64,000 nt of DNA. It comes from Okapia johnstoni (lineage: Eukaryota; Chordata; Mammalia; Artiodactyla; Giraffidae). This document shows positions 45,200 to 56,799 of the stretch, piece after piece. The stretch lies in contig CM044317.1 of NCBI GenBank assembly GCA_024291935.2, positions 18,312,230-18,376,229 on the forward strand, in the 5' to 3' direction. How positions within the stretch are numbered: the first letter of the stretch is position 1; each line of letters opens with the position of its first letter. The notes beneath the pieces were generated by a model. That model was given only the letters and a program-made list of their open reading frames with translations, was not told where the DNA came from and ran no database searches. Both the position numbers and the translations under genes were made by a program.

Positions 45200-45485
45200 C
45201 TTCTTTCAAGCCAGATCCAATCAGATTCTATTAATACTCCTCATCTGTCTCTCCCAGCAACCCCAGTTTTGTTTTGCCACTGCTGCGCCTGCAATTCTTC
45301 CCTCTTATTCTTGCTGCTCTCAAATGGCCTCCCTCCAGCCCATCATCACCATAGTGATCTGTCTAAAATGCAGATTGGATCCCATCACGCTCCAGCTTAA
45401 AATAGTTCAGTGTCTACCCCTTCCTCCAAGCACACAGAATAAAGTTCAGTTTCTTGACCCCCACCTTCCTCTCTGCTGCTTCAAT
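45200..45485 (+). mobile_element. L2 LINE 3' region
   Basis: 'ccatcatcaccatagtgatc', 'tgtctaaaatgcagattgga', 'tcccatcacgctccagctta', 'gaataaagttcagtttcttg' match sense L2. Opposite orientation to the long copy at 40.3-42.4 kb. Confidence 0.78.
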
Positions 45486-45573
45486 TCTTACCAGCCATTA
45501 TCCCTGATTTGTTAAGATTTTGAACTGACCTCATCATTAATCTGTCCCTGTATGGGCCATAGTTCCCTTTGAT

Positions 45574-45780
45574 CTTTCCTGGTGGCTCAATTGGTAAAGA
45601 GTCTGCCTGCAATGTGGGAGACCCCGGTTCAATCCCTGAGTCGGGAAGAACCCCTGGAGGAGGAAATGGCAACCCACTCCAGTATTCTTGCCTGGAGAAT
45701 TCCATGGACAGTGGAGCCTGGTGGGCTACAGTCCATGGGGGTCACAAAGAGTTGGACACGGCTGAGTGACTAACACTTTC
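45574..45780 (+). mobile_element. Bov-tA SINE
   Basis: 'ttcctggtggctcaattggt' head, full body, end 'cggctgagtgactaacactt'. Confidence 0.96.
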
Positions 45781-45862
45781 ATAATTAATAGTACTCCTGG
45801 AGGTTAGGGCTATTGAGCCTTATCCATCTTTGCATGTCTAATTATGCATTAATATTTAGTGA

Positions 45863-45936
45863 GGGCTTCCCAGGTGGTGCTAGTGGTCAAGAACCTGCTG
45901 GCCAGTACAGCAGATGTAAGAGACCCAGAACTGAAT
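45863..45936 (+). mobile_element. Bov-tA SINE head fragment
   Basis: 'gggcttcccaggtggtgcta' and 'gccagtacagcagatgtaag', then the match is lost. Body missing. Confidence 0.82.
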
Positions 45937-46709
45937 CTCTTTTGAATTCAGACTAGGTCTAAAAATCAGAAGAAAGAAACCCACTTAGTGAATATATCAG
46001 TGATTTGTAGACAAAATTGTCACCATAAGTCATTGCCCTTATATTTTACTTCCTTGGTTGTTGGAAACTAGATTCATTGCTATTGAAATGGAATAAACTG
46101 CTGATTAAGTAAATGGAATTTGAATTTTGCAATCTGAGTTGCAGCTTGAGGGAATATCTTGACTCTTAATGCAAGGGTAAGTCCTAACTATATCTAGACA
46201 AAGAATTGTTCTTATTTGGTTTTTGATGATTTGGAACTATTTAGGTTTTTTTTTTTCTTTTGTCGTTTTATGTCTTCTTATACATTTCTTTTCCAGTTTC
46301 AGTTTCGAAAAAGAGTTCATGGGACCAAAAAAGAGCAATTGTTACTGAGGGGCAGAAGACAGAAAGCCCTGATAAACAGAACAAACCACTGCTAGAGGAG
46401 AGATGTAATTCTATTAGAACTATATCGATGGGAGTTCACTGACTCTGATGTCTGGGGACCTCCCTGGAGGTGGAGAATCCTTTTGCTTTGCTCAGTTTTC
46501 AGTTAGAAAGTTAAACCTGAGGCTATCCTTTGCATTGAAAGAATGAAGATTCTTTTGAGATTGTTAGTGGATATTTTACTTGAGATATATGTGAAATTGG
46601 AGACATTTTAGTATAATTTTACTACTCTCAAATCCCTCTTAAAATAGTATCCATTAAAATTTCCTCTGAGTGGCTATATGTAGGGAAGTTAAGAAATCTG
46701 GAAAAGCCT
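45937..46709. other. No gene or recognised repeat
   Basis: Single-copy-looking. T run at 46246-46255. Confidence 0.5.
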
Positions 46710-46719
46710 AATTTAGTGG

Positions 46720-46889
46720 GAAAAATTGAGGGCAAGAGAAGAAGGAGGCGACAGAGGATGAGATGGTAGGATAGCATAACTGACTCAACGGACATGAGTT
46801 TGAGCAAACTCCGGGAGATAGTGAAGGACAGGGAAGCCTGCCGTGCTGCAGTTCATGGGGTCTCAATGACTTAGAGACTGAACAACAAC
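46720..46889 (+). mobile_element. Short BovB 3' end with (CAA)n tail and perfect target duplication
   Basis: 170 bp: 'ttgagggcaagagaagaagg' to 'gagactgaacaacaaca'. Identical 10-bp target duplications 'aatttagtgg' at 46710-46719 and 46890-46899. A complete, SINE-sized insertion made only of the BovB terminus. Confidence 0.95.
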
Positions 46890-46899
46890 AATTTAGTGG

Positions 46900-47739
46900 T
46901 GATAATTCTTCTCTAGGGAGATTGAGTGCAGAGAAGTTCAGCAGTAATCCAAGCTGCACTGTCTTTAGACGAAACAGTTTCTGGTTATGTAATCAAAATA
47001 TTAATATAAAATAAGGATAAAATTTGGAGATGGGGGAAAGTTCTGAGTGTGGATACATGTAAGTATCAACTTCAAAACACCAGGTATCAGCTTTCCTGTA
47101 GCAAGATTGATTCTGGGTCTTGCCTTCTTAATCCTAACTGCATTGGTCTGGATTCTCTCTGGAACTGGGTGAGGCTGGGTGGTCCTTGTCAAGCATCCCT
47201 GACTCTGAATGGATAGGAGGCAGAGACTGAGGCCCTCATTTCCAATTCATTGGCTTTCTCTTTCCCTATTGTCAGCACTGTGTCTGGCGCACAGAAACAC
47301 ATCATAAAAATTTATTGCATAAATCCTAACTTGCAGTTTCCATCATATATGTAATTCAGAAGACATTTAAAGCTTGTTTCATAGAGATGATTTCTGGGAA
47401 ATTCTTGAAGACACTTCTCCTTCCGGAAATCCTTCACCATTAGCTCCTGTGATTCATTGTCTTCTAGTTATGAGCATCTTCAAGAACAAGTTCTTGTCCT
47501 CAGGCTCTCTGGATGTCTTCTGCTCTGATAGGTCCCCCATGCCTCAAGGCTGGTAGTACCCAAATCCATCTCTAAATGTTTCCCCCGACACAGTCTTATC
47601 TCAACCTGTCTGGTGTAATTTTTATCTGGCTCCCTTTTTCTTGGCCTGGTCTCTATATTTCTGGACTCTATTTCTATTGAATCTTATGTTATTTTTTTTT
47701 TTTTTAAGTATCTAGGCTTAACCCTGGACTCATTTTTTT
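46900..47739. other. No gene; weak MIR/L2-like end
   Basis: 'gcactgtgtctggcgcacag' and 'aaatttattgcataaat' near 47274-47325 recall an L2/MIR tail. T run at 47692-47705. Nothing else recognised. Confidence 0.45.
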
Positions 47740-48410
47740 TTAACCCAGTAGACACATAACCCCACATCCAGTCAGTTAATACATTCTGTCCATCTTCCCT
47801 TAGACTCTTTCTCATACTGCTTCTTTCCTATTATTCCTCTGTAATCACTCTTCCCAAACCTTCTTCCCTCATTTTTACAGACTATGGATTATTGCAGCCT
47901 CCTACAAATTTTTCCTGTCTGCAGTCTTCAACATCCACAAATCATGTGGCATTCTGATGTAGACTCATTTTCCCTAAACAGATTTTCTCAAGTTACCAGC
48001 TTGCTGATTTATATACAATTTTAGGTCTTACTATTTGGCAAAACACTTTGCAAACCAGTGATCTCCATTATTCCTGCAAACATTTAAAGCTCAATCTTTT
48101 TTCCTTGACTTGGTTTATGATAAACTTCTTGCCTGGAAACTCTTTCCTTTGCTCTCTGCTACCTGTCAGGGCTCAGTTCAAGCATCTCTGACCACTTTCA
48201 TGTAGTTTTATGTGGCTGTTTCACTATTCAATGATCACATCTTTCTGCAGCCTTTAGAAGACGTAATGTTTCAGATGGTTTACTCTTGCTTTTTCTGTAA
48301 TAATAATATAAGTTCTTTGACTTTAGATGTCTTAACCTTGCATGTTACTGGTTGTCTCTTTGGTACAAGCCTAAGGATCTACAACATTCTATGGGCTTCA
48401 TAAATATACT
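47740..48410 (+). mobile_element. L2 LINE 3' region
   Basis: 'actatggattattgcagcct' near 47881, 'cttgcctggaaactctttcc' near 48129 and 'gtcagggctcagttcaagca' near 48166 follow L2 in order. Confidence 0.68.
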
Positions 48411-48776
48411 CTATGCTTTAAAAAATACCACTGCATATTATTTTGTTTTGTCATTTCTAATTGGCAATCACTAGCTATTTAAAATCCTAAAAGGATACCC
48501 ACTGTTATTTGAAGCAGTTTTGTAGTTCTTGTATCCTAGCATATTTTTGGATAGGCTTTCCAAAGGATAAAATGGCTAAAGAGAGAGGATTCCCTCTGTG
48601 TTTTAATTAAATAAGCTAATGTTAATTCCATCATCCTGACCATAGAGAAAAATTTATTAGAGATGATTTGATATTCAGGAATTTATACTCATTACTTTTA
48701 TTCTTGAATTTCTATAGTTGAAAACAAATGAGCTCTACTTATTGCTCTCATATCCAGAGTTTTCATCCTTGGTCCT
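48411..48776. other. No gene or recognised repeat
   Basis: AT-rich single-copy-looking stretch. Confidence 0.5.
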
Positions 48777-48784
48777 TTAGTAGT

Positions 48785-48979
48785 TTTGTTGTTGTTTAGT
48801 ATGCGACCCCCTGCACTGTAGCCCACCAGGCTCCTCTGTCCATGGGAATTTCCCAGGCAAGAATACTGGAGTGGGTTGTGATTCCCTTCTCCAGCGGATC
48901 TTCCTGACCCAGGGATCAAACCATGTCTCCTTTATTGACAGGCGGGTTCTTTACCACTGAGCCACCAGAGAAGCCCCCC
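48785..48979 (-). mobile_element. Bov-tA SINE
   Basis: 'ttgttgttgtttagtatgcg' through the head 'gagccaccagagaagccc'. Target duplications 'ttagtagt' at 48777-48784 and 48980-48987. A stretch just after the tail is missing. Confidence 0.94.
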
Positions 48980-49054
48980 TTAGTAGTAAAAATGGCATTA
49001 AGTAATAGTGACAGTAAAAGTAGTGGATATAAAAGCATCAGTCACAATTACAGT

Positions 49055-49113
49055 CAGTCAGTCAGCCAGTCAGTTCAGTCGCTCAGTCATGTCTGAATCT
49101 TTGCAACCCCACA
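49055..49113 (-). mobile_element. Rearranged BovB, sense 3' terminus (part 3 of 3)
   Basis: Antisense BovB end: 'cagttcagtcgctcagtcat', 'gtctgaatctttgcaacccc'. Left end of an insertion bounded by 11-bp target duplications 'acaattacagt' at 49044-49054 and 49948-49958. Confidence 0.93.
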
Positions 49114-49729
49114 AACAGTGTCAGACTTTATTTTTGTGGGCTCCAAAATCACTGCTGATGGTGATTGCAGCCATGAAATTAAAAGACGCTTACTCCTTGG
49201 AAGGAAAGTTATGACCAACCTAGATAGCATATTAAAAAGCAGAGACATTACTATGCCAACAAAGGTCCGTCTAGTCAAGGCTATGGTTTTTCCAGTAGTC
49301 ATGTATGGATGTGAGAGTTGGACTGTGAAGAAAGCTGAGCGCCGAAGAATTAATGCTTTGGAACTGTGGTGTTGGGGAAGACTCTTGAGAGTCCCTTGGA
49401 CTGCAAGGAGATCCAACCAGTCCATCCTAAAGGAGATTAGCCCTGGATGTTCATTGGAAGGACTGATGTTGAAGGTGAAACTCCAATACTTTAGCCACCT
49501 CATGCAAAGAGTTAACTCACTGGAAAAGACCCTGATTCTGGGAAGGATTGGGGGCAGGAGGAGAAGGGGATGACAGAGGATGAGATGGCTGGATGGCATC
49601 ACCGACTCGATGGACATGGGTTTGAGTAAACTCCAGGAGTTGGTAATAGACAGGGAGGCCTGGCATGCTGCGATTCATGGGGTCGCAAAGAGTCGGACAT
49701 GACTGAGCGACTAAACTAAACTGAACTGA
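49114..49729 (+). mobile_element. Rearranged BovB, inverted middle (part 2 of 3)
   Basis: Plus-orientation BovB from 'acagtgtcagactttatttt' to the 3' terminus 'ctaaactaaactgaactga'. It contains its own copy of the terminus, which is therefore present twice in this insertion, in opposite directions. A frame of about 151 codons (49118-49573) is the C-terminal ORF2 part; no reverse transcriptase core. Confidence 0.93.
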
Positions 49730-49947
49730 CTCTGCATATAAGTTAAATAAGTAGGGTGACAACATACAGCCTTGACATACTCCTTTTCCTGTTTGGAACC
49801 AGTCTGTTGTTTCATGTCCAGTTCCAACTGTTGCTTCCTGACCTGCATACAGGTTTCTCAAGAGGCAGGTCAGGTGGTCTGGTATTCCCATCTCTTTAAG
49901 AATTTTCCACAGTTTATTGTGATCCACACAGTCAAAGGCTTTGGCAT
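49730..49947 (-). mobile_element. Rearranged BovB, sense reverse transcriptase part (part 1 of 3)
   Basis: Antisense 'tgcatataagttaaataagt', 'gcttcctgacctgcatacag', 'acagtcaaaggctttggcat'. On the minus strand it encodes the YAKAFDCVDH block and stops before the YADD region. The right edge is fixed by the target duplication. Confidence 0.93.
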
Positions 49948-49964
49948 ACAATTACAGTAATGTC

Positions 49965-50190
49965 TACCATTTACGAGTGTACTGTTTACCAGGTACCGTG
50001 CTAGATATAATACACAGAGTATTGCCTTTATCTTTATAAGACTCTATGAAGTATTAGTAGTCATCACTACAATATCAGTCAACTTGCTCAAGGAGGCTGG
50101 TACTTTGCTACAGTTAGTAATTTGTAGGTCTGGAAACCAAGCTCAAATCTGTCTAATTTTAAAGCCAATTCTGGTAATGTTGCTTAAGTT
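49965..50190 (+). mobile_element. MIR SINE
   Basis: 'accatttacgagtgtactgt', 'ccaggtaccgtgctagatat', 'ctttataagactctatgaag', 'acagttagtaatttgtaggt'. The BovB of 49055-49947 inserted next to or within it. Confidence 0.72.
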
Positions 50191-51777
50191 ACTGAAGTCA
50201 ATAGGAAAAGGTTTAAAAAAAGTAAACTACAGACTTTTACAAGCATTTGTTGAAGACTTCTTTCATACTGTGTCTGCCTGAGCTTATCTGAATTCCAAGT
50301 TTTCTGAAGTTACTAATCTATGGTCTACACAAGCTTAGCAAATTTGAGCAATTCAGATATCCAATATAGAAATAGCTCTTTAACTCCATTACCCATGTAT
50401 CAGGTATTTAGGCTTGAATTTTTGAGATACTTCTATTTCTGTAAACCAAATGTGCAATAATCTGGAGCTCATTTTAATCTTGACTTCTGCAATCTGGAAT
50501 AATATGTTCACTAAAAAAAATTATATGAAAGTCTTGGGCATTCATGATTTCAAGAATTTACTAGTGTTTTCAGACTATATTGAAGACAGACCGTGGAACT
50601 CGAGTTATTTTATTGAGTTGATCCTAGCTGTAATTGTATCATTTTTCACTTATTTAAGATTTCAGTTAGAATGTGCTCTTGGCAGTGCAGCTGCTGTGTA
50701 TGTTGGAGAGGTGATGTGTGAAGCTGGTCCATAGTTGAACCACTTGCTGTCTGACAAGTTTGCAGTTGTTTGTGGTTCATTTTATAGTTCTATGTGATGT
50801 GTGCATGATTTGCTCTTGGCACTGACTCAGAAACCAGAAACATTTATCATAGAAATAAGAATATTTTTGTATTGGCCTTTTGGAAGCTTTAAAATTGTTT
50901 AGTTGTTTCAAGATTTTGTGCATTTTGTTTTTCACCAGATCACACTGGTTAAGAGTTGAGAGATGTACAGTTATAGAATTAGTGTTTCTCTGATCTCATT
51001 TCTCCTTAGTATTGTGGAACCTATAATTCCCCTCTAAAGAATCCTCTAGGTACCAACTAGAGGGGGGTGAGTTTTATTTCAGTTCCCCTCTATGAGTGTC
51101 TCAGAATATTCAAGAGCAGTCTCTTGCTCTAGTGTTGGTACCATGATGGTGGAGATGGTTCTAGAAAACTTCTGCAAATGTGCCTCTTGCTGTTGCCAAA
51201 ACTATAGCTTGCATTTCTTTGTGGATGCCAAAGTGGCAGCTGTAAGGAAGTCAGAAGCTGTTCTAATCATTCAGAGCTGAGCATCGATGCCCTTACATCG
51301 TGCCTTGTGTCCTACTAAATGGAGAGATTTCTTCTACCTGGTGTACGTACTCCCTAGTCTCAGGTCAGAGCCATTTGTATTCCTGATGACTCACAGACAA
51401 TTCAGTTTTAGTCACAGGCATTTATAATAGACTTGGGCCAAGTTCATGGGCTCTGGGGCTGAGGGCATATCTGAATATCAGTTAGATGCTGTGTTGGGAA
51501 TTGCTGCTCTTCTTTAGCCTGAAGGTAGGTTTCTTCCTAAGAACCATTTAGGTCTTTCATGCTAATTAACTGCTGGATAGCAGTTCCAGAATCCCTCAGA
51601 TTTGCCCTTTGGATAGAGCTGAGTCTTACTGCATTTACAAGATAGGTCTAAGCTAATTCAACATGTTATTGTCAGCTAAGCATTTGTGTTGGCAAAAAGT
51701 GCATTCCTTTGTGAAATACATTAGTCATTATGTTCCAGTTAGTGCAAGAAGAATGTAAGGTAAATTTGTTCTAAGTG
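50191..51777. other. Long repeat-poor stretch
   Basis: No family I recognise across nearly 1.6 kb, and no convincing exon. The small frames 50450-50734 and 51092-51280 lack domains. With 51886-52552 this is one of the two longest repeat-poor intervals in the window. Confidence 0.5.
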
Positions 51778-51885
51778 GTCCCCTTCCCTTCTTATCTCCC
51801 TCCCTCTTTTCCTTTATTTCTCCTTCCCTCCCTCCTTTTCTCTTTTTCTCCTTTCCTTTCCTTTTCCTGCCCTTCCTTCTTGCAT
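51778..51885. repeat. Polypyrimidine tract (CCTT/TCC-rich)
   Basis: About 108 bases, nearly all C and T on this strand ('ctccctccctcttttccttt' within). Such tracts can form triplex DNA and vary in length. Confidence 0.9.
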
Positions 51886-52552
51886 TAACTCAGTTTCCCT
51901 GTTGGGAGATGGGTGTGAGCTTTTAGTAAAAGTAGAGTTTATCTGCCTCAGTTGCACTCAGTGTTGCTATATTAGAGCTTTTGTGTCCTCCGACTTTTGG
52001 TTGGCATCTAGTGATGACTTATTATTATTGTTTCAACTTTATCACAACTCTACTTCTGAAAAAATACTGCCCGTACCCTTCTAGGTAAGTACTGCATTTT
52101 TGGTAGGTTAGTGCTACTTTTCAGTTGGGGGGGGGCATCCTCATTTTCCATCATGGTTGGATCAGAAGACACATTATGCAGTCAGACTTTTCTCAAGTCA
52201 TGAGTGATGCTTTGTGATATGCTGCATGGTACCTCATCTTCATACAGTCAGGAAAACAGCATTGGAAATCTGAATTGTCTTAAGTTGTGGGAATTTTGTG
52301 AATATTTATCTACACATTTAGAATGTGTCTGACAGGATTAACTTAACTGTACATTTACTATTGATTAGTGAGCAAACTTCTTGTGGGAAAAGAAACTGTT
52401 ATTTGTCAGAATACCATTCTGGATGCCGATATGCAGTGGGGAGCCCTGCGTATCAGCCCTGGGCCATAGCAGCCCTGACACTCTCGGAGCTTACAGTGCA
52501 GCAGGGAAGGCATTTACTGGAGGTAAGAGCGCAGAGCTAGAGGATCTAATAG
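51886..52552. other. Repeat-poor stretch
   Basis: No recognised feature except a G run at 52128-52135. Confidence 0.5.
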
Positions 52553-52867
52553 GGGGCTTCCCTGGTGGCTCAGTGGTAAAGAATCTTCAAGAGACGAGAG
52601 TTTGATGCCTGATCTGGTAAGATCCCACATGCTCTGGAGCAACTAAGCCCATGCACCGCAACTATTGAGCCTGTGCTCTAGAACTTGGGAGCTGCAACTA
52701 CTGAAGCTGGTGCTCTAGAGTCTGTGCTCTGCAACAAGAGAAGCCACCGCAATGAGAAGCCGGAGCACTGCAGCAAAGAGTAGCCCCTGCTTACCACAAC
52801 TGGAGAAAAGTTCACCAGCAATGGAGACCAGCACAGCCAAAAATAAGTAAATAAAATTATATTAAAA
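52553..52867 (+). mobile_element. CHR-type cetartiodactyl SINE
   Basis: Bov-tA-like tRNA head ('ggcttccctggtggctcagt') but a different body: 'gagcaactaagcccatgcac', 'gaagctggtgctctagagtc', 'aacaagagaagccaccgcaa', 'cagccaaaaataagtaaata'. This body is the CHR family shared by whales, hippos and ruminants. About 20 nt of the head are missing. Imperfect target duplications at 52541-52552 and 52868-52879. Confidence 0.94.
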
Positions 52868-53737
52868 AGAATCTAACAGAAAGTTTCTCTCTCCACTGTA
52901 AAATCTGAAGAGAGATTCAATGTGAACATATTAATTTCAATATCTGGAGACAAATATAAATAGTTGTTTATATGGTACTTGTTACGTGGAGTATGGAAAG
53001 ATTTAGAAATAAAACACCTTGAAGGAGCATCGTTCTTGAGCACATTCAAGTATAGCCACCGTGGCTCAATTTCAGTTTCCTTTACTAGGAAGGAATACTT
53101 AAATTTGAAAAAAAAATCCATGCAAGAGATTATAAAATCTTTGTCTGCTTTTGGACAGATTCCTTACTAAACAGATGGACTTTGTCTAATGCCCTAGACT
53201 GCTAGTTTATTTGTGTGCTTTGAACTAGAAGAGAAAGATTTCAGAGTTCCACTACTTTTATAGAAGAAACACTGTTTTATCATTCACTATATTCAATTCT
53301 AGAAGTTTTCACCAGTATACAGGGAGAAAAGCATCTGTAAGGTCATCGGACTCTGGGATTCTTAGACCACACAGATTAATGATCAACACCTTGATGCACA
53401 CCTGGAGGGTAATCATTTGGCAGATTGCAGGCCACAGGTGTGAAGCCAATACAGTACACTAATTAAAATTTTTCTAAGTGATTTTCAAACAAGCTGCAAA
53501 TATTGTACTTCTTATCAATTTAGTCTACTGCCACTTACATTAATTAAGTAAGATATAAAGATTTTGCAAAGCAAACAATACTACACAAATACAAGTCATT
53601 AGGATTGGATCCTTGTGCAGGTAATTCATATGGTAATTGTGAGTCTGTTTCTGCCCAGGAAGAAACAACCAGGACAATAATGATTCCATAGTACAAATAT
53701 GCATTTACTTGATTAATTTAATTTTATATATTAAGCT
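52868..53737. other. No gene or recognised repeat
   Basis: Single-copy-looking. Confidence 0.5.
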
Positions 53738-53950
53738 GGGGCTTCCCAGGTGGCTCAGGGGTAAAGAATCTGCCTGCCAATGCAGATGACAGAGGTTGGA
53801 TCCCTGGGTTGGGAAGATCCCCTAGAAAAGAAAATGACAACCTACTTTGACATTCTTGCCTAGGAAATACGATGGACAGAGGAGCCTGGTGGGCTACGGT
53901 CCCTGGAGTTGCAAAGAGTCAGACACGACTTTTTGACTAAACAAAAAACA
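53738..53950 (+). mobile_element. Bov-tA SINE
   Basis: 'gggcttcccaggtggctcag' to 'agtcagacacgactttttga', with an A-rich tail. Confidence 0.95.
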
Positions 53951-54337
53951 AATGAATTAAATTAATCCACCCCCTCCTCGGCTCTTTCTTTCTGAGGCTG
54001 TGGACTACAGCAGTTGCTAGTGACCATAATTGTAAAGTTTTTGTGTTCCAGGATGGACCACATACTATTATTAATTTAGTGATCTAAGAAATATCATATA
54101 ATGCATGAGTACATCAAATGAGATTTAGATAAGGCAACTATGTCTAAGAAGCAATCTTTCTCTAATCTCTTTGTTTTCCCTTCTCTGGGGCATAGTCAAG
54201 TGGGAAATGTCTTTCTGGGACCTTCTCTATCCAATAGCCTATAAAAGTATTTAACATTATTGTAATAGGCACTGACTTGGAAATAAGAGAGAATGGAGTT
54301 TGTTGTCCAGGTATGCCAATTATTAATTATGGTCTCT
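53951..54337. other. No gene or recognised repeat
   Basis: Single-copy-looking. Confidence 0.5.
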
Positions 54338-54350
54338 TGATAAGTTATTG

Positions 54351-54561
54351 GGGCTTTCCAGGTGGTGCTGCTGGTAAAGAGACATAAGAGACATAAGAGA
54401 TGTGGGTTTGATACCTGGGTTGGGAAGATTCCCTGGAGGAGAGCATGGCAACTCACTCCAGTATTCTTGCCTGGAGAATCCCATGGACAGAGGAGCCTGG
54501 TGGGCTACAGTCGATAGGGTCACAAAGAGTCAGACATGACTGAAGCAACTTAGCACACACA
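54351..54561 (+). mobile_element. Bov-tA SINE with perfect 13-bp target duplication
   Basis: 'gggctttccaggtggtgctg' to 'gaagcaacttagcacacaca'. Identical target duplications 'tgataagttattg' at 54338-54350 and 54562-54574. About 25 nt of the head are replaced by a repeated 'agacataag'. Confidence 0.97.
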
Positions 54562-54574
54562 TGATAAGTTATTG

Positions 54575-56799
54575 ACCTCTCTGGACGAGTTGACTGCTGT
54601 TTATAATGGAAACCGAGAAGGAGCTGCTGGACATAGGAGGAAAAGCTAGATAGGGTGGTGTCCCAGAAGCCCTGTAGATTGTGTCTTCTTGAGAATTATT
54701 GAATCCTGAATCCTGGGTTTCCTAAAGATACTAATATCTGTTTTAAGCAGTTGTGTCAAATATTGCCCATCAGCTGATGAAACATCAATCAAATGCTTCA
54801 TCATTGAGAAATGAAAGAGATAAATGAAGTGAAATGAGATGGGCATTGCTGGGGAAAAGGAACCCAAAGGAAGTGCTTTTTCCTCTCTTTTGGATGTGAG
54901 AAATAATAGCTTCATTATCTACTGGGAAGCCATCAATAAACAGATATGGAATAATTGATGATAATGGAGAGAAAAAGACAAGATACTAGAACAATATCCT
55001 TGAGAATATTAGAGGTAGATTAGATGGGATACAATCTTCAAGAGAAAGTACAAGTCTTAGTCTATACCTTCCACAGTTTGTCCTCAAATAAATTAATTTT
55101 TTCAGTAAGGGACAATTTCACTTCCATACTTCTATGGTCCTCATTTCTCATGTCTTGAATATTTCTAACATTCATTGTGAAAGGGTTACTATTCCTTTAA
55201 AACCAGCACTAGGTTTTCTCTCCTTAATGAAGTCTCCTCCAACTGCAGAGACCAAAGATGGTCTCTTTCTAGAGACCATCAAGTAGATCTAAAGACCAGT
55301 AAGTAGATGCTACCAGACACCTAAGATGATAACTGAAGTTGGAAATTAATTCAATTTCAGTTATTTGCCAGCTAAGTCAAATGGCATGTCATATTAGTTT
55401 ATGTGACTTTCATTTTCTGTCACAAGAAAGCTTTTCAAACTCCACTGCTTACATTTAAATTTATTAAATTGGAATAAAATTTAAAGCTCATTTCTTTAGT
55501 CATATCAGTTACATTTTAAGTGCTTATTAGCTGTATACAGATAGTGACTACAGTTTTGGAGAATTCTGATATATAACTTTTCTGTTTATTGGAGAAAATG
55601 CTGTTAGACAACACTAGGATCAATTTTGTAATACTGTGGTCCACAGATATTGTTAGGGTACTTACCTATACAATGCTCGATGTCCCACAGTGATGCATAA
55701 ACAGACACAGACAGAAACATGGACATGTATAAACACAAGGATGATGCTAACTGGGATGTGTCTGGAAGCTTCATAGAGAACACTTTTGAGCAGAATTTTT
55801 ATGAAGAATAAACTTTTGATTGGGGAAGGGAGAATTCATTCCTAATTGAGGAAATGAACATCATGAACAAAATTATTGGAATGTGAGAATGCACAAAAGG
55901 AAGTTAGTGTGCATAAGCATTCAAGATGATAGTTTTATCCTCTACAACTATGTTAATTAAGCAGAGCAAACAGAAAACAACCTCTACCTCACCCTCACCA
56001 CTCCCCCTCAAAAAAAAAGAATGCCTAAACTTTGGGCATTCCCAAAGGACTAAATGGGAAACTAGATGTCATTTATTAGTTGGGTTACTGTCAATGCTTA
56101 TTGTGTTGAGTTCTGATGAGGCTCATTTGGAATATGCAGTTCATAATGAAGGCCAATGATAAGCTCTCCTGTTTTCTTTGCACAGATGCAAATTTGGGGA
56201 CATTTTCACACTCAGGCCAGCTTTTTGGCAAAGGGAGCTGAAGTGATGCCAGCTTACTTAGGCACACAAGTGAGGAAGGGAGATGAGCTAGGTGATCAAT
56301 CTCAGCAAATGGACGAAACAGGAAGCAGATAAGTGTGTGTCCATTGATGATGCTCTTTCCCTCTCACAGTGACATCATCCACTTGTGATCATGACCCTGG
56401 CAGAGTTCAAGGAATTTATATATTTTTTATGTATTCAGTAAGCTTGTTGAATACTTTTATAAATCTGTAAAATCTCATCATCTAATTTACTTAGGTTTTC
56501 TATGTGGGTGGTCGTGCAAGCCGAAAAAGGGGGGATTTATTTCTTCTACTTCATTATTTCTAGTTTATTTCTCTTTTGCTGTATTATTATGTTAACTTGA
56601 ACATCAGTACAATACTGCATAGCAGAAGTGATAATGCAGAGTTTTTGTGGTTTTTATAGTTGACTTTAAAAGGAATGTTTTCGAAGTTCCATCTTTAAAT
56701 ATAATGCTTGCTATAAAGATCTTTGTAAATACATTTTCTCAGGTTAAGACAGTATTCTTCGAACTATAATTTAAAAGTTTTTTAAAAGCCAGAAATAAA
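54575..56799. other. Long stretch without recognised gene or repeat
   Basis: AT-rich single-copy-looking DNA. A short perfect hairpin (9-bp stem 55257-55265 and 55272-55280, 6-nt loop) is the only structure noted. No domain-bearing frame. Confidence 0.5.

Noticed and set aside
55257..55280. Perfect 9-bp stem as a functional hairpin
   Set aside because: Too short to stand out by chance in 64 kb, with no RNA gene or terminator context.
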